In this document: positions 21,602 through 31,911 of the stretch, one piece after another
How positions within the stretch are numbered: position 1 is the first letter of the stretch
Layout of the letters: every line of letters begins with the position of its first letter
From: Anaerolineaceae bacterium
Lineage (GTDB): Bacteria > Chloroflexota > Anaerolineae > Anaerolineales > Anaerolineaceae
Assembly (NCBI GenBank): GCA_029265815.1
Contig: JAJUGU010000001.1
Span: forward strand, 547,941-611,940
Direction: 5' to 3'
Length of the DNA stretch: 64,000 nt
Program-made: the position numbers and the translations under genes
Notes under the pieces: model-generated
Seen by the model: only the letters and a program-made list of their open reading frames with translations
Told to the model about the DNA's origin: nothing
Databases searched by the model: none

Positions 21602-23497
21602 TTACAAACCTTGCTTTTTTAATTTGATTCGTCTGACTTCTCCTATTCGTTCTGTGATTCCCTTTTGATCTAGATGCTCCAAAAATGCCAGAGAATACTT
21701 TCTGCTTGATGCAAAATGATCCCTGAAATTTGCAACGGTAAGATTGTTTCCTTCCTTACAGGTCATCTGAACATAATCAATCATCTGACGGTATTCAACA
21801 TCTCGAAACACTATTTCTGCGGTAATTTGCACAAGTTTTTCCTGATCAATTAAGGATTGATAAAGATCAGGCCCAAGCATTTCTCTGATTTCTAAAACGC
21901 TTGGGGGATTGAACGGCTTTGTATTGATCAGTGCCTCAAACGCCTCCAATTTTTTGACCTGAGAAGGTAAATATCTAATAGAAAAATCAGATAATGCAAC
22001 GAATTGCCCATTATGGCGGATCGTTCCATCAGATATCCATCGATTAATACAACTTTGAATGATTTCATCATTTATGCCTATCCTGCGCTTCATTTCATCA
22101 ATTGACATTCCGGGCTTTAGAGGAAACCTGGAATGCCACTCTCGCAGGATATTCATCATTTTTTGGGTCATCTGGTTCCAGTTGCTCGATGTCAGAAACC
22201 ATGTATCTGATTTTTCAGGAAGTGATATGATCCTTTTTCGAGACTCTAAATCAAGCAAATCAGAATCGATGGAATCACCTAACCGCTCTCTCGCGTGGTG
22301 CAATTCGTTCATGCTTACAAATCTGGCATCTTCAATAAAATTAAACAATACTTCATTTCCTGATGGATGCAGTCTCGCCTCCAAATAGGAAATAACCCCT
22401 TGGTCATTAAGTTTATAACGACGTCCGGGATCAGGATTAACAACAATACCGCCCCCAAGCGTTTCAGCTGGAGACATACGCCGGAAAATGAAACGGTCAC
22501 CTTTGTCTGCAACGACTTCATTCTCAAATTCCACCTGCACCCACCCGCTGCAGCCAGTATCGATTCTTTCCTTTCCAAGTAAACGGATCCGCCCAACACT
22601 TTCAGAGGCCGCGAGGAAAATTTTTACAAGATCGTTATGGCGAATGATCGTTGAGGCGTCCGGTAATACCTCAACCCTGGCGTCAATCCGGCGAGTTGGT
22701 TTGAATAACCCCGGAAGCGTGATTACATCTCCTCTTTTAATTTCATTACGGGTCACTCCTGAAAGGTTGATTGCGGTTCGGCTTCCTGGCAATGCGATCG
22801 ATTCCTTTCGGTTATGAGTCTGCAGACCGCGGATTCTCGCTGTCGTCTTTGAGGGGAGTATCTCCACTGAATCTTCCACGCGAAGCGAACCGCCTGATAA
22901 AGTTCCGGTCACCACGGTTCCAAAACCCTGAATGGAGAAAACTCGGTCAACAGGCAGCCGCGGTCGCCCGTAATCTTGTAAGGGTGGAATTTGGGCAAGC
23001 ATTTTTTCAATTTCACTTTTTAAAAGGTCAATTCCTTCTCCATTCAGGGAAGAAACGCGTACGATTGGTTTCTCTTCCAGAACTGTACCTTTCAAGGTTA
23101 TACGGATATCCGTTTCGACCATCCCAAACCAATCCGTATCTTCAACCAGATCGGATTTAGTCAAAACCACAATACCAGTAGAAATTTTTAATAAATCAAT
23201 GATTGCCAGATGCTCTCGGGTTTGAGGCATTACTCCTTCATCAGCTGCGATAACAAGTAATACCGCATCAATTCCACCCACCCCGGCCAGCATGTTTTCA
23301 ATAAAATCCCGATGACCAGGAACATCAATAATCCCAACTTCTTCTCCATTGGTAGTATTAAAAAAGGCAAATCCCAGATCGATGGTCATTTGCCTTTGTT
23401 TTTCCTCACGCAAGCGGTCAGGGTCAGTACCCGTCAACGCCTTCACGAGTGTTGATTTTCCATGATCAACGTGACCGGCAGTGCCAATCACATGCAT
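21602..23497 (-). CDS. selB: Selenocysteine-specific elongation factor
   Basis: MHVIGTAGHVDHGKSTLVKALTGTDPDRLREEKQRQMTIDLGFA; IIDVPGHRDFIENMLAG; C-terminal winged-helix-type domains. Confidence 0.95.
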   Translation of the reverse strand: MHVIGTAGHVDHGKSTLVKALTGTDPDRLREEKQRQMTIDLGFAFFNTTNGEEVGIIDVPGHRDFIENMLAGVGGIDAVLLVIAADEGVMPQTREHLAIIDLLKISTGIVVLTKSDLVEDTDWFGMVETDIRITLKGTVLEEKPIVRVSSLNGEGIDLLKSEIEKMLAQIPPLQDYGRPRLPVDRVFSIQGFGTVVTGTLSGGSLRVEDSVEILPSKTTARIRGLQTHNRKESIALPGSRTAINLSGVTRNEIKRGDVITLPGLFKPTRRIDARVEVLPDASTIIRHNDLVKIFLAASESVGRIRLLGKERIDTGCSGWVQVEFENEVVADKGDRFIFRRMSPAETLGGGIVVNPDPGRRYKLNDQGVISYLEARLHPSGNEVLFNFIEDARFVSMNELHHARERLGDSIDSDLLDLESRKRIISLPEKSDTWFLTSSNWNQMTQKMMNILREWHSRFPLKPGMSIDEMKRRIGINDEIIQSCINRWISDGTIRHNGQFVALSDFSIRYLPSQVKKLEAFEALINTKPFNPPSVLEIREMLGPDLYQSLIDQEKLVQITAEIVFRDVEYRQMIDYVQMTCKEGNNLTVANFRDHFASSRKYSLAFLEHLDQKGITERIGEVRRIKLKKQGL

Positions 23498-23499
23498 CG

Positions 23500-24678
23500 T
23501 TATTTCCGTCTCCCAAGAGTCTGTTCGAAAGAATTCATCAATTCGTTACTCAAAGTCAATAAGGCTTTAATTCTTTTTTCGGTTTCTTCGTTAATTGTAT
23601 TTACAGCATCGACAAGGTTTTGTGACAGGTCTTCCAATTTTGCTAATCTCTCAGTAATCCTCGAGATTTCCCTGCTTCCCTCGCGTAGTTCTTCTTCCTG
23701 TGTCAATGAATAATTAGTCCACCGTTTTTGATCATCTGCCTTAAAAGAAATCCACTCCTGTCTGAAACGCTCCTCTGCCAACCGGTTCATTTCTGTGATT
23801 TCGTTGATCCGGCGATCAAGGCGTTGATTGATCTCATCAAAATCAGCCTGAGCCTTCTTCATAGCTCGATGTGTGGTGTCAAGGTCAAATAATTGAGTCT
23901 GGAACCCGGCTCCTAGTTTTTCCAATTGATCAACCTTTGATTGCCACTCCTTCCACATGTTTTCTCGATCAACATGCGACCTGGATTGAGTTTCAATAAA
24001 CGCGATTTGTTCTTGCTTTCTCGATTGCTCCTGGCTTAATAATTCGTTTAGACGATTCTCAAGTTTGCGCACAAATTCTTTTTGCGTTTCATCAGCCACT
24101 CTGCTCTCATCAATTTTCTTCCGAAGAGTAGAAACTTCTATTTGAATATCTGTAAATTTTTTTGAATCCAGTCTGTAATTATCTTCCAGTAATTTCTGGC
24201 TTTTCTCAAACTCAGTGATTATCATCTGAAAATCAGCCAAATTCTTTTGTAAAATATCCAACCGTTGACCGAGTCGATAATCTTCGTCAATTCTTGCCTG
24301 AAACGCTTTCTTGATTTCATTAATAGGCTTGATATCATTTTGGAGTTCAAGTAAGCGTTTGTTTACAGCATCAAGATCATCTTTACGCTGTTTATCATAT
24401 TTTCGTTCACTAGAAGTGACTTTCTTTTCCAGTTCTTGAATTTGATGTAAAATTTCGAGTCTTTGTTTAGAAATAATTTCATCAAATTCATCTTTCCTAA
24501 CAGAATTCTGTGTTGTTTTTTTCTGATCAACTTCAAATGCTTTAATCTTCGATTTTTGCGCACTAATTTCCTCTGTAAGTTCAGAAATCTTCAAAGTAAG
24601 ATCAGAAATCAGTTGTTTGTCTTTTCTTCGTTCAGTCTCCAGCCACTCAAGTCGAGTAATAAATTCTTCGTTTTCCAT
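23500..24678 (-). CDS. Coiled-coil protein of unknown function
   Basis: Long Glu/Lys/Gln-rich heptad-like sequence; stop adjacent to selB start. Confidence 0.75.
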   Translation of the reverse strand: MENEEFITRLEWLETERRKDKQLISDLTLKISELTEEISAQKSKIKAFEVDQKKTTQNSVRKDEFDEIISKQRLEILHQIQELEKKVTSSERKYDKQRKDDLDAVNKRLLELQNDIKPINEIKKAFQARIDEDYRLGQRLDILQKNLADFQMIITEFEKSQKLLEDNYRLDSKKFTDIQIEVSTLRKKIDESRVADETQKEFVRKLENRLNELLSQEQSRKQEQIAFIETQSRSHVDRENMWKEWQSKVDQLEKLGAGFQTQLFDLDTTHRAMKKAQADFDEINQRLDRRINEITEMNRLAEERFRQEWISFKADDQKRWTNYSLTQEEELREGSREISRITERLAKLEDLSQNLVDAVNTINEETEKRIKALLTLSNELMNSFEQTLGRRK

Positions 24679-24709
24679 TTGATCAACCTTTCCGCTTTGT
24701 AACTGGTTT

Positions 24710-26104
24710 TTATTTTAATACTGGAAGATTGGTAATTAAACCACTAATTAATCCTTGAGTGACCTGCGGGATCCACCCAATTAATACCAAGATTAAGCTT
24801 CCTAAGCATAAAAACACGATTTCAATTATAGACTCATGGATCTCCCATTTTTCGGTTGAAGGTATTGTCGCTTTTGAAAACACACGGATTGCTGAAATCA
24901 AAAATCCGATCATTCCTATCATTATCCAGATAATTGGCGCTGCGCCATCGCCACCGATCATTCTCAAGCTCTCATATTTATAGGAGAAACCTGCGAAAAG
25001 TGGCAATCCAATAATTCCTAAAAGAGATATAAGGATACTAATAGTAATGAAAGGAAAATTTTTTACCTTAGATTTCAGATCATCTACCAACAATGACGAT
25101 CCATGTCCATTTAATATTGAGAGAGACAATCCAAATAATGATAATCCTAGAATCCTCGGAACAAAGGATTGATAAAGCAATGAAATACTGGTATTGGATT
25201 GAATGCTGATCAGTAATAAAGCAAATCCAGTTTCATATAAAACAGTATAAGATACTAACCTTTTTAGATCCTGTTCCACGGCTGCCCATATACCAGAGGT
25301 AACAATCATGATGATACCAACAGTTCGAATAATGGGTGAAAGGTAACCTGCTTCGCGCAGCCATACGAGACTCGAAACATAATCCAGCACGATTAACAAT
25401 GTTACTACTGGTAGGAGACTAAAAATAAAACTGGAAAAATACGGAGATACTGCCTGAGAAAACTGCGACACCCACGAGTGGAAAGGAAATACAGCCAACC
25501 ACTGCGCAAAACCGACACTTAAAAAGAGTGCTGCTAAAGCTCGCCAGGTTTCATCTGAGGGACTGGCTTGAGCACCACTTAAAATCCAGCCAGCAAAGAG
25601 AATGAAAGGCATAGCCATGGATAGGTAGATCAAAAAACGGATCACCCCTTTATCTGGCATAGTACCTCTCACGGTTACCAATGGAATCATCAATAGAACC
25701 GCAAATTCAACGAATACTGCAGAGTATAAAAATGGTTGCACTGAAAGCGCTGCTGTCATTACTGAAGCAATTGCCAGCCCAAGCGGAACAAATTTTGCTG
25801 GTTGATTGGCAACTTTAAGACCACCGATGAACAAAGTCAATGTAAAAAATATCAGGCACAAAGTAAAACGGTCTGAATTTTCCAATAGAAATGCACGACC
25901 TAAAAAAGATAATTCTGGAATAATATCAATCGAGATTGGACCAACTTTTAAGACATGGCCAATCGGTTGAAATAATGCAAAGATTGCCAGTAACGCGCTG
26001 GTGATCAAGCCAATAGTTATCACAATTCTGGATTTTTCGAGAAAGAATAACAAAATTGCAGATACTACCATTGGCAAAATGATCCAGATAATCGGTGCGT
26101 TCAT
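24710..26104 (-). CDS. Proton-conducting (NuoN/NuoM/HyfB-like) membrane subunit
   Basis: Multi-TM; SYTVLYETGFALLLISIQ and LSVGFAQWLAVFPFHSWVSQFSQAVSPYFSSF resemble antiporter-type subunits of complex I. Confidence 0.75.
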   Translation of the reverse strand: MNAPIIWIILPMVVSAILLFFLEKSRIVITIGLITSALLAIFALFQPIGHVLKVGPISIDIIPELSFLGRAFLLENSDRFTLCLIFFTLTLFIGGLKVANQPAKFVPLGLAIASVMTAALSVQPFLYSAVFVEFAVLLMIPLVTVRGTMPDKGVIRFLIYLSMAMPFILFAGWILSGAQASPSDETWRALAALFLSVGFAQWLAVFPFHSWVSQFSQAVSPYFSSFIFSLLPVVTLLIVLDYVSSLVWLREAGYLSPIIRTVGIIMIVTSGIWAAVEQDLKRLVSYTVLYETGFALLLISIQSNTSISLLYQSFVPRILGLSLFGLSLSILNGHGSSLLVDDLKSKVKNFPFITISILISLLGIIGLPLFAGFSYKYESLRMIGGDGAAPIIWIMIGMIGFLISAIRVFSKATIPSTEKWEIHESIIEIVFLCLGSLILVLIGWIPQVTQGLISGLITNLPVLK

Positions 26105-26682
26105 TCTTCTTTATCCTCGAAACTATTGTTAATTAAGTAAGAACCCACCAGTGCAATCAACAGGTCAACAGCGGCGAACATGCCATTAATCAATAATGAT
26201 CTTTCCAAAGACCCATAAATGAATTCAAATCCTAAGAAAACTGTTATTAGACCCAAGAATACCCGATATGGATTTTGTGAGATTCCCAGTTGAATAAAAC
26301 CACATACCATCATGAACAACGAAATCAAGAGCTGTTCTGGATTGACTGATAAGAATGAGCTGACTGTGGGAACCGAAAACACGATTAGAACCAGTCCGAA
26401 TGCAAGAGCAGTGGCTCTAAAAACCTTCCCTGTTCTTCCTGCTCCCAAAACTGACTGAGCTGGCACAGGTGGTGAAGTATGTAAAATAATCGCTGCCATC
26501 ATTCCAGTAATCAGTTTTGAAAGCGCAAAAGTAAACGGCCAGATTTGAACATTGATCACAAATGCCATTAGCAATACACTGCCTAAAGCATAAAGGATCA
26601 TTTTTCGAGAATCTAAAACCAACAAGAGGAATAAGCCTGCGGTAAAGATTAAAATAAAAAGATAATTGAACCAGTGCAACAT
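26101..26682 (-). CDS. Small multi-TM protein, HyfE/NuoK-like by position and hydropathy
   Basis: LISLFMMVCGFIQLGISQNPYRVFLGLITVFLGFEFIYGSLERSLLINGMFAAVDLLIALVGSYL; overlaps both neighbours. Confidence 0.5.
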   Translation of the reverse strand: MLHWFNYLFILIFTAGLFLLLVLDSRKMILYALGSVLLMAFVINVQIWPFTFALSKLITGMMAAIILHTSPPVPAQSVLGAGRTGKVFRATALAFGLVLIVFSVPTVSSFLSVNPEQLLISLFMMVCGFIQLGISQNPYRVFLGLITVFLGFEFIYGSLERSLLINGMFAAVDLLIALVGSYLINNSFEDKEE

Positions 26683-28283
26683 CAGCGACCCTGCCCGGTG
26701 ATCAAGAGAGATGCCAGCAACACAAGGAATAAGAATGACCAGAGAATACCACCATCACCCTCAAGAACGCGAACTATCAGGTTCATACTGACTTCGATAA
26801 ACTTGCCTAAACCTTTGATGATTTGAGTGATCCACTCAAAACGGAAAAAACGATCAATAAATAACAGAACTGAATCCATTCCTCTCTTGATCTGCATATA
26901 AATATTCAGATTCCTGTTGTTTTCACGATTGAGATAAAAACGCCCGGCGAATAGTAGCCCTGAGACAACAACCAATACAATCGCGTACCACAAATAATTA
27001 AAACTTGATATGTTTTCCAAGAAAAAGACTTCTGAGATCCATGGTGATACCGCCAGAATGGTTAATCCCAAGACTTGAAACAACCATACCCAGCTTTCTT
27101 GATGATCAAGTTCTTCTTCTTTACGAGTGGCATGAAATATCAAACCAACAATTAATAGTGATAAACAAACGATGATAAAGAGATTGGCAATTGTTAATTG
27201 CCCACTCCAGAAGCCAACAGGCAAAATAGCTGTGGGTGTATAAGGAATGCATAACAAACCGGCTACCAATAAAGGTATGAATAAGTTGATTCCTCTAGTT
27301 CGACTTGCAGGAATGAACAATACAGCAGCACCAGCCATCATTATCGCACTTGTTCCAGAAATTACTTCAACAGAAGAACGCAGGTATCCAATCAGAGCCA
27401 GACACCCTAATGTAAAGATCCAGTATGGTCGTCCGTCCAGTTTATTTTTAGCAAGATACCAAGACACCGCCCCTAGTACCGCACCAATGATGAAAATTGC
27501 TGTAAGCCAATTATTTTGAGATTGTGAAAAATTCTGCGAACCCAAAACCAATAAGAATGAGAACACAGATAAAATCGGGGTAAACCTCAAGATAGAGCCA
27601 ATGCCAATGCGAATCTTTGGGTCTTCAGAATATGGAATATGGCTCGGAATAATTCCCATGCGCAGAATTGCCACAAGAATCATAATGATTCCGATATAGG
27701 ATGGATTTTGATTTTCAAGCGAATATTGGTTGCTCTTGGACTGTAAAACCAATAACAGGATCAATAAAAAAATTCCAAATGTTCGTGCAAAGAGAGAGGT
27801 TATCGCAATTTGATGTTTTGATTCTCCCTTAAGTAATAGTATTAAGGTCGCAAATTCTGCAATATCGATCAGTACCCATGTTAACAAGAAAGTAAATCCG
27901 TTTGCTGATAATATTGACAGCAACCCAAAAGCAGAAATTGTCAACGTCCCTGTGAGAATATTGACATAATTACTTGAGCCAAGAAACCTGGCCTCATAAA
28001 AAATTACAGCCACCAGCAATGAAATCAATAAGAAACCAAACATCCAAGTTTCTTTTGTAAATTGGAATGCAACTGATTCCAATGTTGACATCCCTGGCAG
28101 CCAGCCAGCAACTTGCCAACCCGAAGGTATCACTATTCGGATCAGGATCATTGCTATCCATGAAAACACAGCCACGATACTGGAAAACAACCAGGTTTGG
28201 CCTGGCAAGAATTTGGTTCTTCCCAGTATTTGGAGAAGAATTGATGCCGCGAGCAGTAAGAAAACAGGGATCATCGAAATCAT
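26682..28283 (-). CDS. Proton-conducting (NuoL/HyfF-like) membrane protein
   Basis: 533 aa, many TM helices; ILRMGIIPSHIPYSEDPKI; long C-terminal helix region. Confidence 0.6.
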   Translation of the reverse strand: MISMIPVFLLLAASILLQILGRTKFLPGQTWLFSSIVAVFSWIAMILIRIVIPSGWQVAGWLPGMSTLESVAFQFTKETWMFGFLLISLLVAVIFYEARFLGSSNYVNILTGTLTISAFGLLSILSANGFTFLLTWVLIDIAEFATLILLLKGESKHQIAITSLFARTFGIFLLILLLVLQSKSNQYSLENQNPSYIGIIMILVAILRMGIIPSHIPYSEDPKIRIGIGSILRFTPILSVFSFLLVLGSQNFSQSQNNWLTAIFIIGAVLGAVSWYLAKNKLDGRPYWIFTLGCLALIGYLRSSVEVISGTSAIMMAGAAVLFIPASRTRGINLFIPLLVAGLLCIPYTPTAILPVGFWSGQLTIANLFIIVCLSLLIVGLIFHATRKEEELDHQESWVWLFQVLGLTILAVSPWISEVFFLENISSFNYLWYAIVLVVVSGLLFAGRFYLNRENNRNLNIYMQIKRGMDSVLLFIDRFFRFEWITQIIKGLGKFIEVSMNLIVRVLEGDGGILWSFLFLVLLASLLITGQGR

Positions 28284-28289
28284 TTGATT

Positions 28290-29714
28290 TCACTTCAATG
28301 AACGATCAAAGACCTTCCGCTGAATGAATCTCCCCCCACCTGGTCTTCCGTACCATTCTCCGTCTTTTACGATCAATTTGCCGTTTGAGAAAACTTGAAC
28401 TGGATAACCTTTTAAACGCCATCCTTCATAGAGATTGTAGTCAGTCCGGTGTTGAGCATATGCAATCCCATAATAGATTTCTTTACAAGGATCCCATAAA
28501 ACAATGTCTGCATCAGACCCCGGTTTCAAGGTGCCCTTTCGTGGATACAAACCGAATAGTTTTGCGGGATTGGCGCTGGTTAATGCAACAAATTCGTTTT
28601 CTGTAAATCTTTTAGATGTAACCATCTCAGTCCACAATACCGGCAGCCGATCACCTACACCTGGCAAACCATTGGGAATCTTGGTGAAATCATCCTTTCC
28701 TAATTCTTTACCTGCAATGGCAATATCAACACCATCATACTTGATGGGTTGCTTACCGTTATAAAAGAATGGGCAGTGATCGGTGGCGATAGTCTTGATC
28801 AATCCAGTTTTAAGGCCTTCCCAAAGGCGCGTCTGGTCATCCTTCGTACGCAGCGGAGGTGAACAAATCCATTTCGCACCATCAGAACGTTCCAATTCAT
28901 CTTGAGTAAACAACAGGTATTGCGGGCAGGTCTCTCCATATACAGGAAAATGATTCTGAAGTGCATATTGCAATAGATCGACTTCTCCTCTGGTGTTCAT
29001 ATGAACAACATACAAAGGAGCATCTGCTATCACAGCGAGAGCCGCGCCGCGAAGCAAGGCTTCTGCAGCTCCCCAGGCTGGTCTCGTCCTCGCGTGCCAT
29101 ATCGGAGTCGTGTGTCTGGCTGCAAGAGCTTCCTGGATAAGCAGGTCGATCAAATCCCCATTTTCCGCGTGTAGCATCGTAAGCAAACCAGCCTCACGCG
29201 CGATCCGCAGCACCTTGAAAATCTCACCATCCTGCAGCCGCAGCCTGTTGTTATAGGCTGTAAACACTTTTATACTCGTCACACCCATATCTACTAATAA
29301 TGGAATCTGCTTTTCAGTTTCCTGTGTCAGGTGAGTGATATTCATATGCAAGCCATAATCAACTGATACTTTCTTATCTGCTTTTGCTCTTAAGTTTTCC
29401 ACGCATTCCAAAAGATTATCAGAGTCTTGCGACACAAAATCTATAACCGTAGTGGTCCCGCCAAACGCGGCTGCTCTGGTTCCGGTAAAATGATCATCCG
29501 ATGATATAGTCCCTGCCATAGGAAGATCAAGATGTACATGAACATCCACACCGCCGGGGAGTACAAATAACCCCATTGCATCGATTTCTTCAGCCGCTTC
29601 TCGTTCATGAAGATCAGAACCAATCTGCGAGATTTTTCCGTCTTCGATTAGAAGATCCGCCAGAAATGATTTTTCTTCAGTGACGATTTTCCCGTTTTTA
29701 ATTAAAGTCTTCAT
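28290..29714 (-). CDS. Dihydropyrimidinase / hydantoinase
   Basis: GGVDVHVHLDLPMAGT, GGTTTVIDFVSQ, VTSIKVFTAY, LHAENGD, YVVHMNTRGEVDLL, IATDHCPF. Confidence 0.92.
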   Translation of the reverse strand: MKTLIKNGKIVTEEKSFLADLLIEDGKISQIGSDLHEREAAEEIDAMGLFVLPGGVDVHVHLDLPMAGTISSDDHFTGTRAAAFGGTTTVIDFVSQDSDNLLECVENLRAKADKKVSVDYGLHMNITHLTQETEKQIPLLVDMGVTSIKVFTAYNNRLRLQDGEIFKVLRIAREAGLLTMLHAENGDLIDLLIQEALAARHTTPIWHARTRPAWGAAEALLRGAALAVIADAPLYVVHMNTRGEVDLLQYALQNHFPVYGETCPQYLLFTQDELERSDGAKWICSPPLRTKDDQTRLWEGLKTGLIKTIATDHCPFFYNGKQPIKYDGVDIAIAGKELGKDDFTKIPNGLPGVGDRLPVLWTEMVTSKRFTENEFVALTSANPAKLFGLYPRKGTLKPGSDADIVLWDPCKEIYYGIAYAQHRTDYNLYEGWRLKGYPVQVFSNGKLIVKDGEWYGRPGGGRFIQRKVFDRSLK

Positions 29715-29767
29715 AATGGAACCTGTGATCCAGATTACACTGATTGATTAATGTTATTCTACCAGTA

Positions 29768-30355
29768 TTACCACGTCTGAAGGTTATCTGGATCAGGAGA
29801 AGATGTTATCGGATCAAGATTTAAAAATTCATCAAGAACTGATGGATCAATGGTTATATCTGGCTGTGACATGGTATTGTATTGGGATCTCTGTTGTGTA
29901 CGCTCTCGAATTGCTTTCCAAAGCAATACCTTATCATCTGACCGCATCACCAGATCGCTGATGCATCGTGCACGATTAAACAACTCACCAGTCGTGTATA
30001 AAAAAGTAATTCGTTTCCATTTCTCAGCTTTGACCGCCTCAGGAACCTTAATCAAAGGCCCAAGTTGTACTTTGTAATACTCTTCCTTTGCACGCGGATG
30101 GTTCATTTCATTGCGTAGCAATTCACAGCGTGTGGTTAATTCATGCCCGCGACATTCAGCCAGATATTCAATACGCCAGCGGTGCTCCTCCCCAAAATTC
30201 GATCCCTGATAGAAGGCAAGGTAATCGACATCGATAATCTTAGGAGCAAACTTTAACGGGATACGATACCAGCCCAGCATTCGGGCAATTTGTAAATCTT
30301 TGGGAGATGGAATAACCGCAATTAATAACAAAGAATTGTGGGGTACGGTTTCCAT
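29768..30355 (-). CDS. Hypothetical protein
   Basis: Open frame with plausible codon usage, collinear with neighbours; no family recognised. Confidence 0.7.
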   Translation of the reverse strand: METVPHNSLLLIAVIPSPKDLQIARMLGWYRIPLKFAPKIIDVDYLAFYQGSNFGEEHRWRIEYLAECRGHELTTRCELLRNEMNHPRAKEEYYKVQLGPLIKVPEAVKAEKWKRITFLYTTGELFNRARCISDLVMRSDDKVLLWKAIRERTQQRSQYNTMSQPDITIDPSVLDEFLNLDPITSSPDPDNLQTW

Positions 30356-30380
30356 TCCAGATACCTCTCACACATTACAA

Positions 30381-30424
30381 CAAAAAAAATATCACCCTGG
30401 ACAAGTTTTCTGTCCAGGATGATA
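30381..30424 (-). terminator. Intrinsic terminator after the 488-aa PLP enzyme gene
   Basis: Minus strand CCTGGACA-GAAAACT-TGTCCAGG-GTGATATTTTTTTT. Confidence 0.85.
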
Positions 30425-30428
30425 CCTG

Positions 30429-31895
30429 TTATAAAAGGCCGACTTTATCGTTGAATTCAGAAATCAAAGCGTCTATTTCACTAACCTGACTCTGAACATC
30501 TGTCCAGTAATCTGGAGCATACCACTGATCTTGAATTTCTTCATACGTACGGCCTTGTTGCTCCACCCATGTATAGTATTTCAAATTGTGAATCCGTTTT
30601 CGCGATTCGTATGTTAATTCCAAAAGATGATCCGTTGATTCACCTTGGAGGTCACGGGCATAGGCTTCTGCAGCATCTATTTCATGAAATTCTCCAAGTT
30701 CATTACGCATTTCTTGAATTCGGCTGCCATAAAGCTGCATGGAATCTGTGAATACCGTAAGAATGATATCATTTTCTGTAAGCTCATAATACTTGGCAAA
30801 CTTGATCGCTGAAAGCATATTGGCAATTCCGGAAAAACCCAGCAAGTCCAGTTTAGAAACAATGCTTTCAGGAACACCTTTCTTCATCAGGTATTTCTGA
30901 CCTTCAGGTTCGTTAAAAAGTCTCATGATATTTACAACAGAATTATCGTCAATGGCAACGACGATATCGGTATTTTTTATATTGTGAATCCATGGAACGT
31001 GCTTGTCACCAATCCCTTCAATACGGTGAGCTCCAAAACCATTCAGCATCAGTGTCGGGCATTGCAAGGCTTCGCTCGCAATGATTTTACTGGATGGGTA
31101 TTGCTGCTTCAGGAAATCACCACAGGCAATAGTTCCTGCAGAGCCAGTGGTGAGGGCAACCCCGCGGTAGTGATCATTCGGTCCCATAACTTTCTGCAGC
31201 ACTTCCTGCATAGCATGACCGGTGATTTCATAATGCCACATATAATTGCCAAATTCCTCAAACTGATTGAAGATCATCAGGTCCTGCCCAGATTTTCTCA
31301 GCTCCCAACACTTGTCGAATATTTCCTTGACATTGGATTCGGTTCCAGGGGTGGCGATCACTTCACCAGCAATATTCTTCAGCCAGTCAAATCGTTCTTT
31401 CGACATTCCCTCAGGCAGAATAGCAATCGAATCACATGCCATTAATGCTGAATCGTAGGCACCACCCCGGCAATAATTTCCGGTTGAAGGCCAGACTGCT
31501 TTCTGTGTTGTTGGATCAAACTGCCCCGTAACCAGACGTGGCACCAGGCACCCATAAGCCGCTCCAACCTTATGAGCCCCTGTTGGAAACCACTTGCCGA
31601 CTAGAGCAATGATTCTTGCCTTCGTGCCGGTCAGGCTGGAAGGCAATTCCAAAAAATTTACATCTCCAAATTGACCGCCTTTTTCGACAGGGTGATTTTT
31701 CCAGGAAATGCGGAAAAGATTTCTTGGATGCACATCCCATAAACCGATCGAGCGCAATTCATCTTTGATCTTTACGGGGATCAAATCTGGATTTTTCATC
31801 TGGGCAAAAGTGGGCAAAATTATATTTTGCTTACGAGATCGTTCAATTGCACGTTCTAACCTATCCTTGTGAATGGTAAGATCGATCTTTGCCAT
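30429..31895 (-). CDS. Fold-type II PLP-dependent enzyme, 488 aa, substrate unknown
   Basis: KWFPTGAHKVGAAYG (candidate PLP lysine), WPSTGNYCRGGAYDSALMACDSIAILPEGMS, TTGSAGTIACGDFL. Confidence 0.8.
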   Translation of the reverse strand: MAKIDLTIHKDRLERAIERSRKQNIILPTFAQMKNPDLIPVKIKDELRSIGLWDVHPRNLFRISWKNHPVEKGGQFGDVNFLELPSSLTGTKARIIALVGKWFPTGAHKVGAAYGCLVPRLVTGQFDPTTQKAVWPSTGNYCRGGAYDSALMACDSIAILPEGMSKERFDWLKNIAGEVIATPGTESNVKEIFDKCWELRKSGQDLMIFNQFEEFGNYMWHYEITGHAMQEVLQKVMGPNDHYRGVALTTGSAGTIACGDFLKQQYPSSKIIASEALQCPTLMLNGFGAHRIEGIGDKHVPWIHNIKNTDIVVAIDDNSVVNIMRLFNEPEGQKYLMKKGVPESIVSKLDLLGFSGIANMLSAIKFAKYYELTENDIILTVFTDSMQLYGSRIQEMRNELGEFHEIDAAEAYARDLQGESTDHLLELTYESRKRIHNLKYYTWVEQQGRTYEEIQDQWYAPDYWTDVQSQVSEIDALISEFNDKVGLL

Positions 31896-31911
31896 ATTGA
31901 TTATCCTCTCT

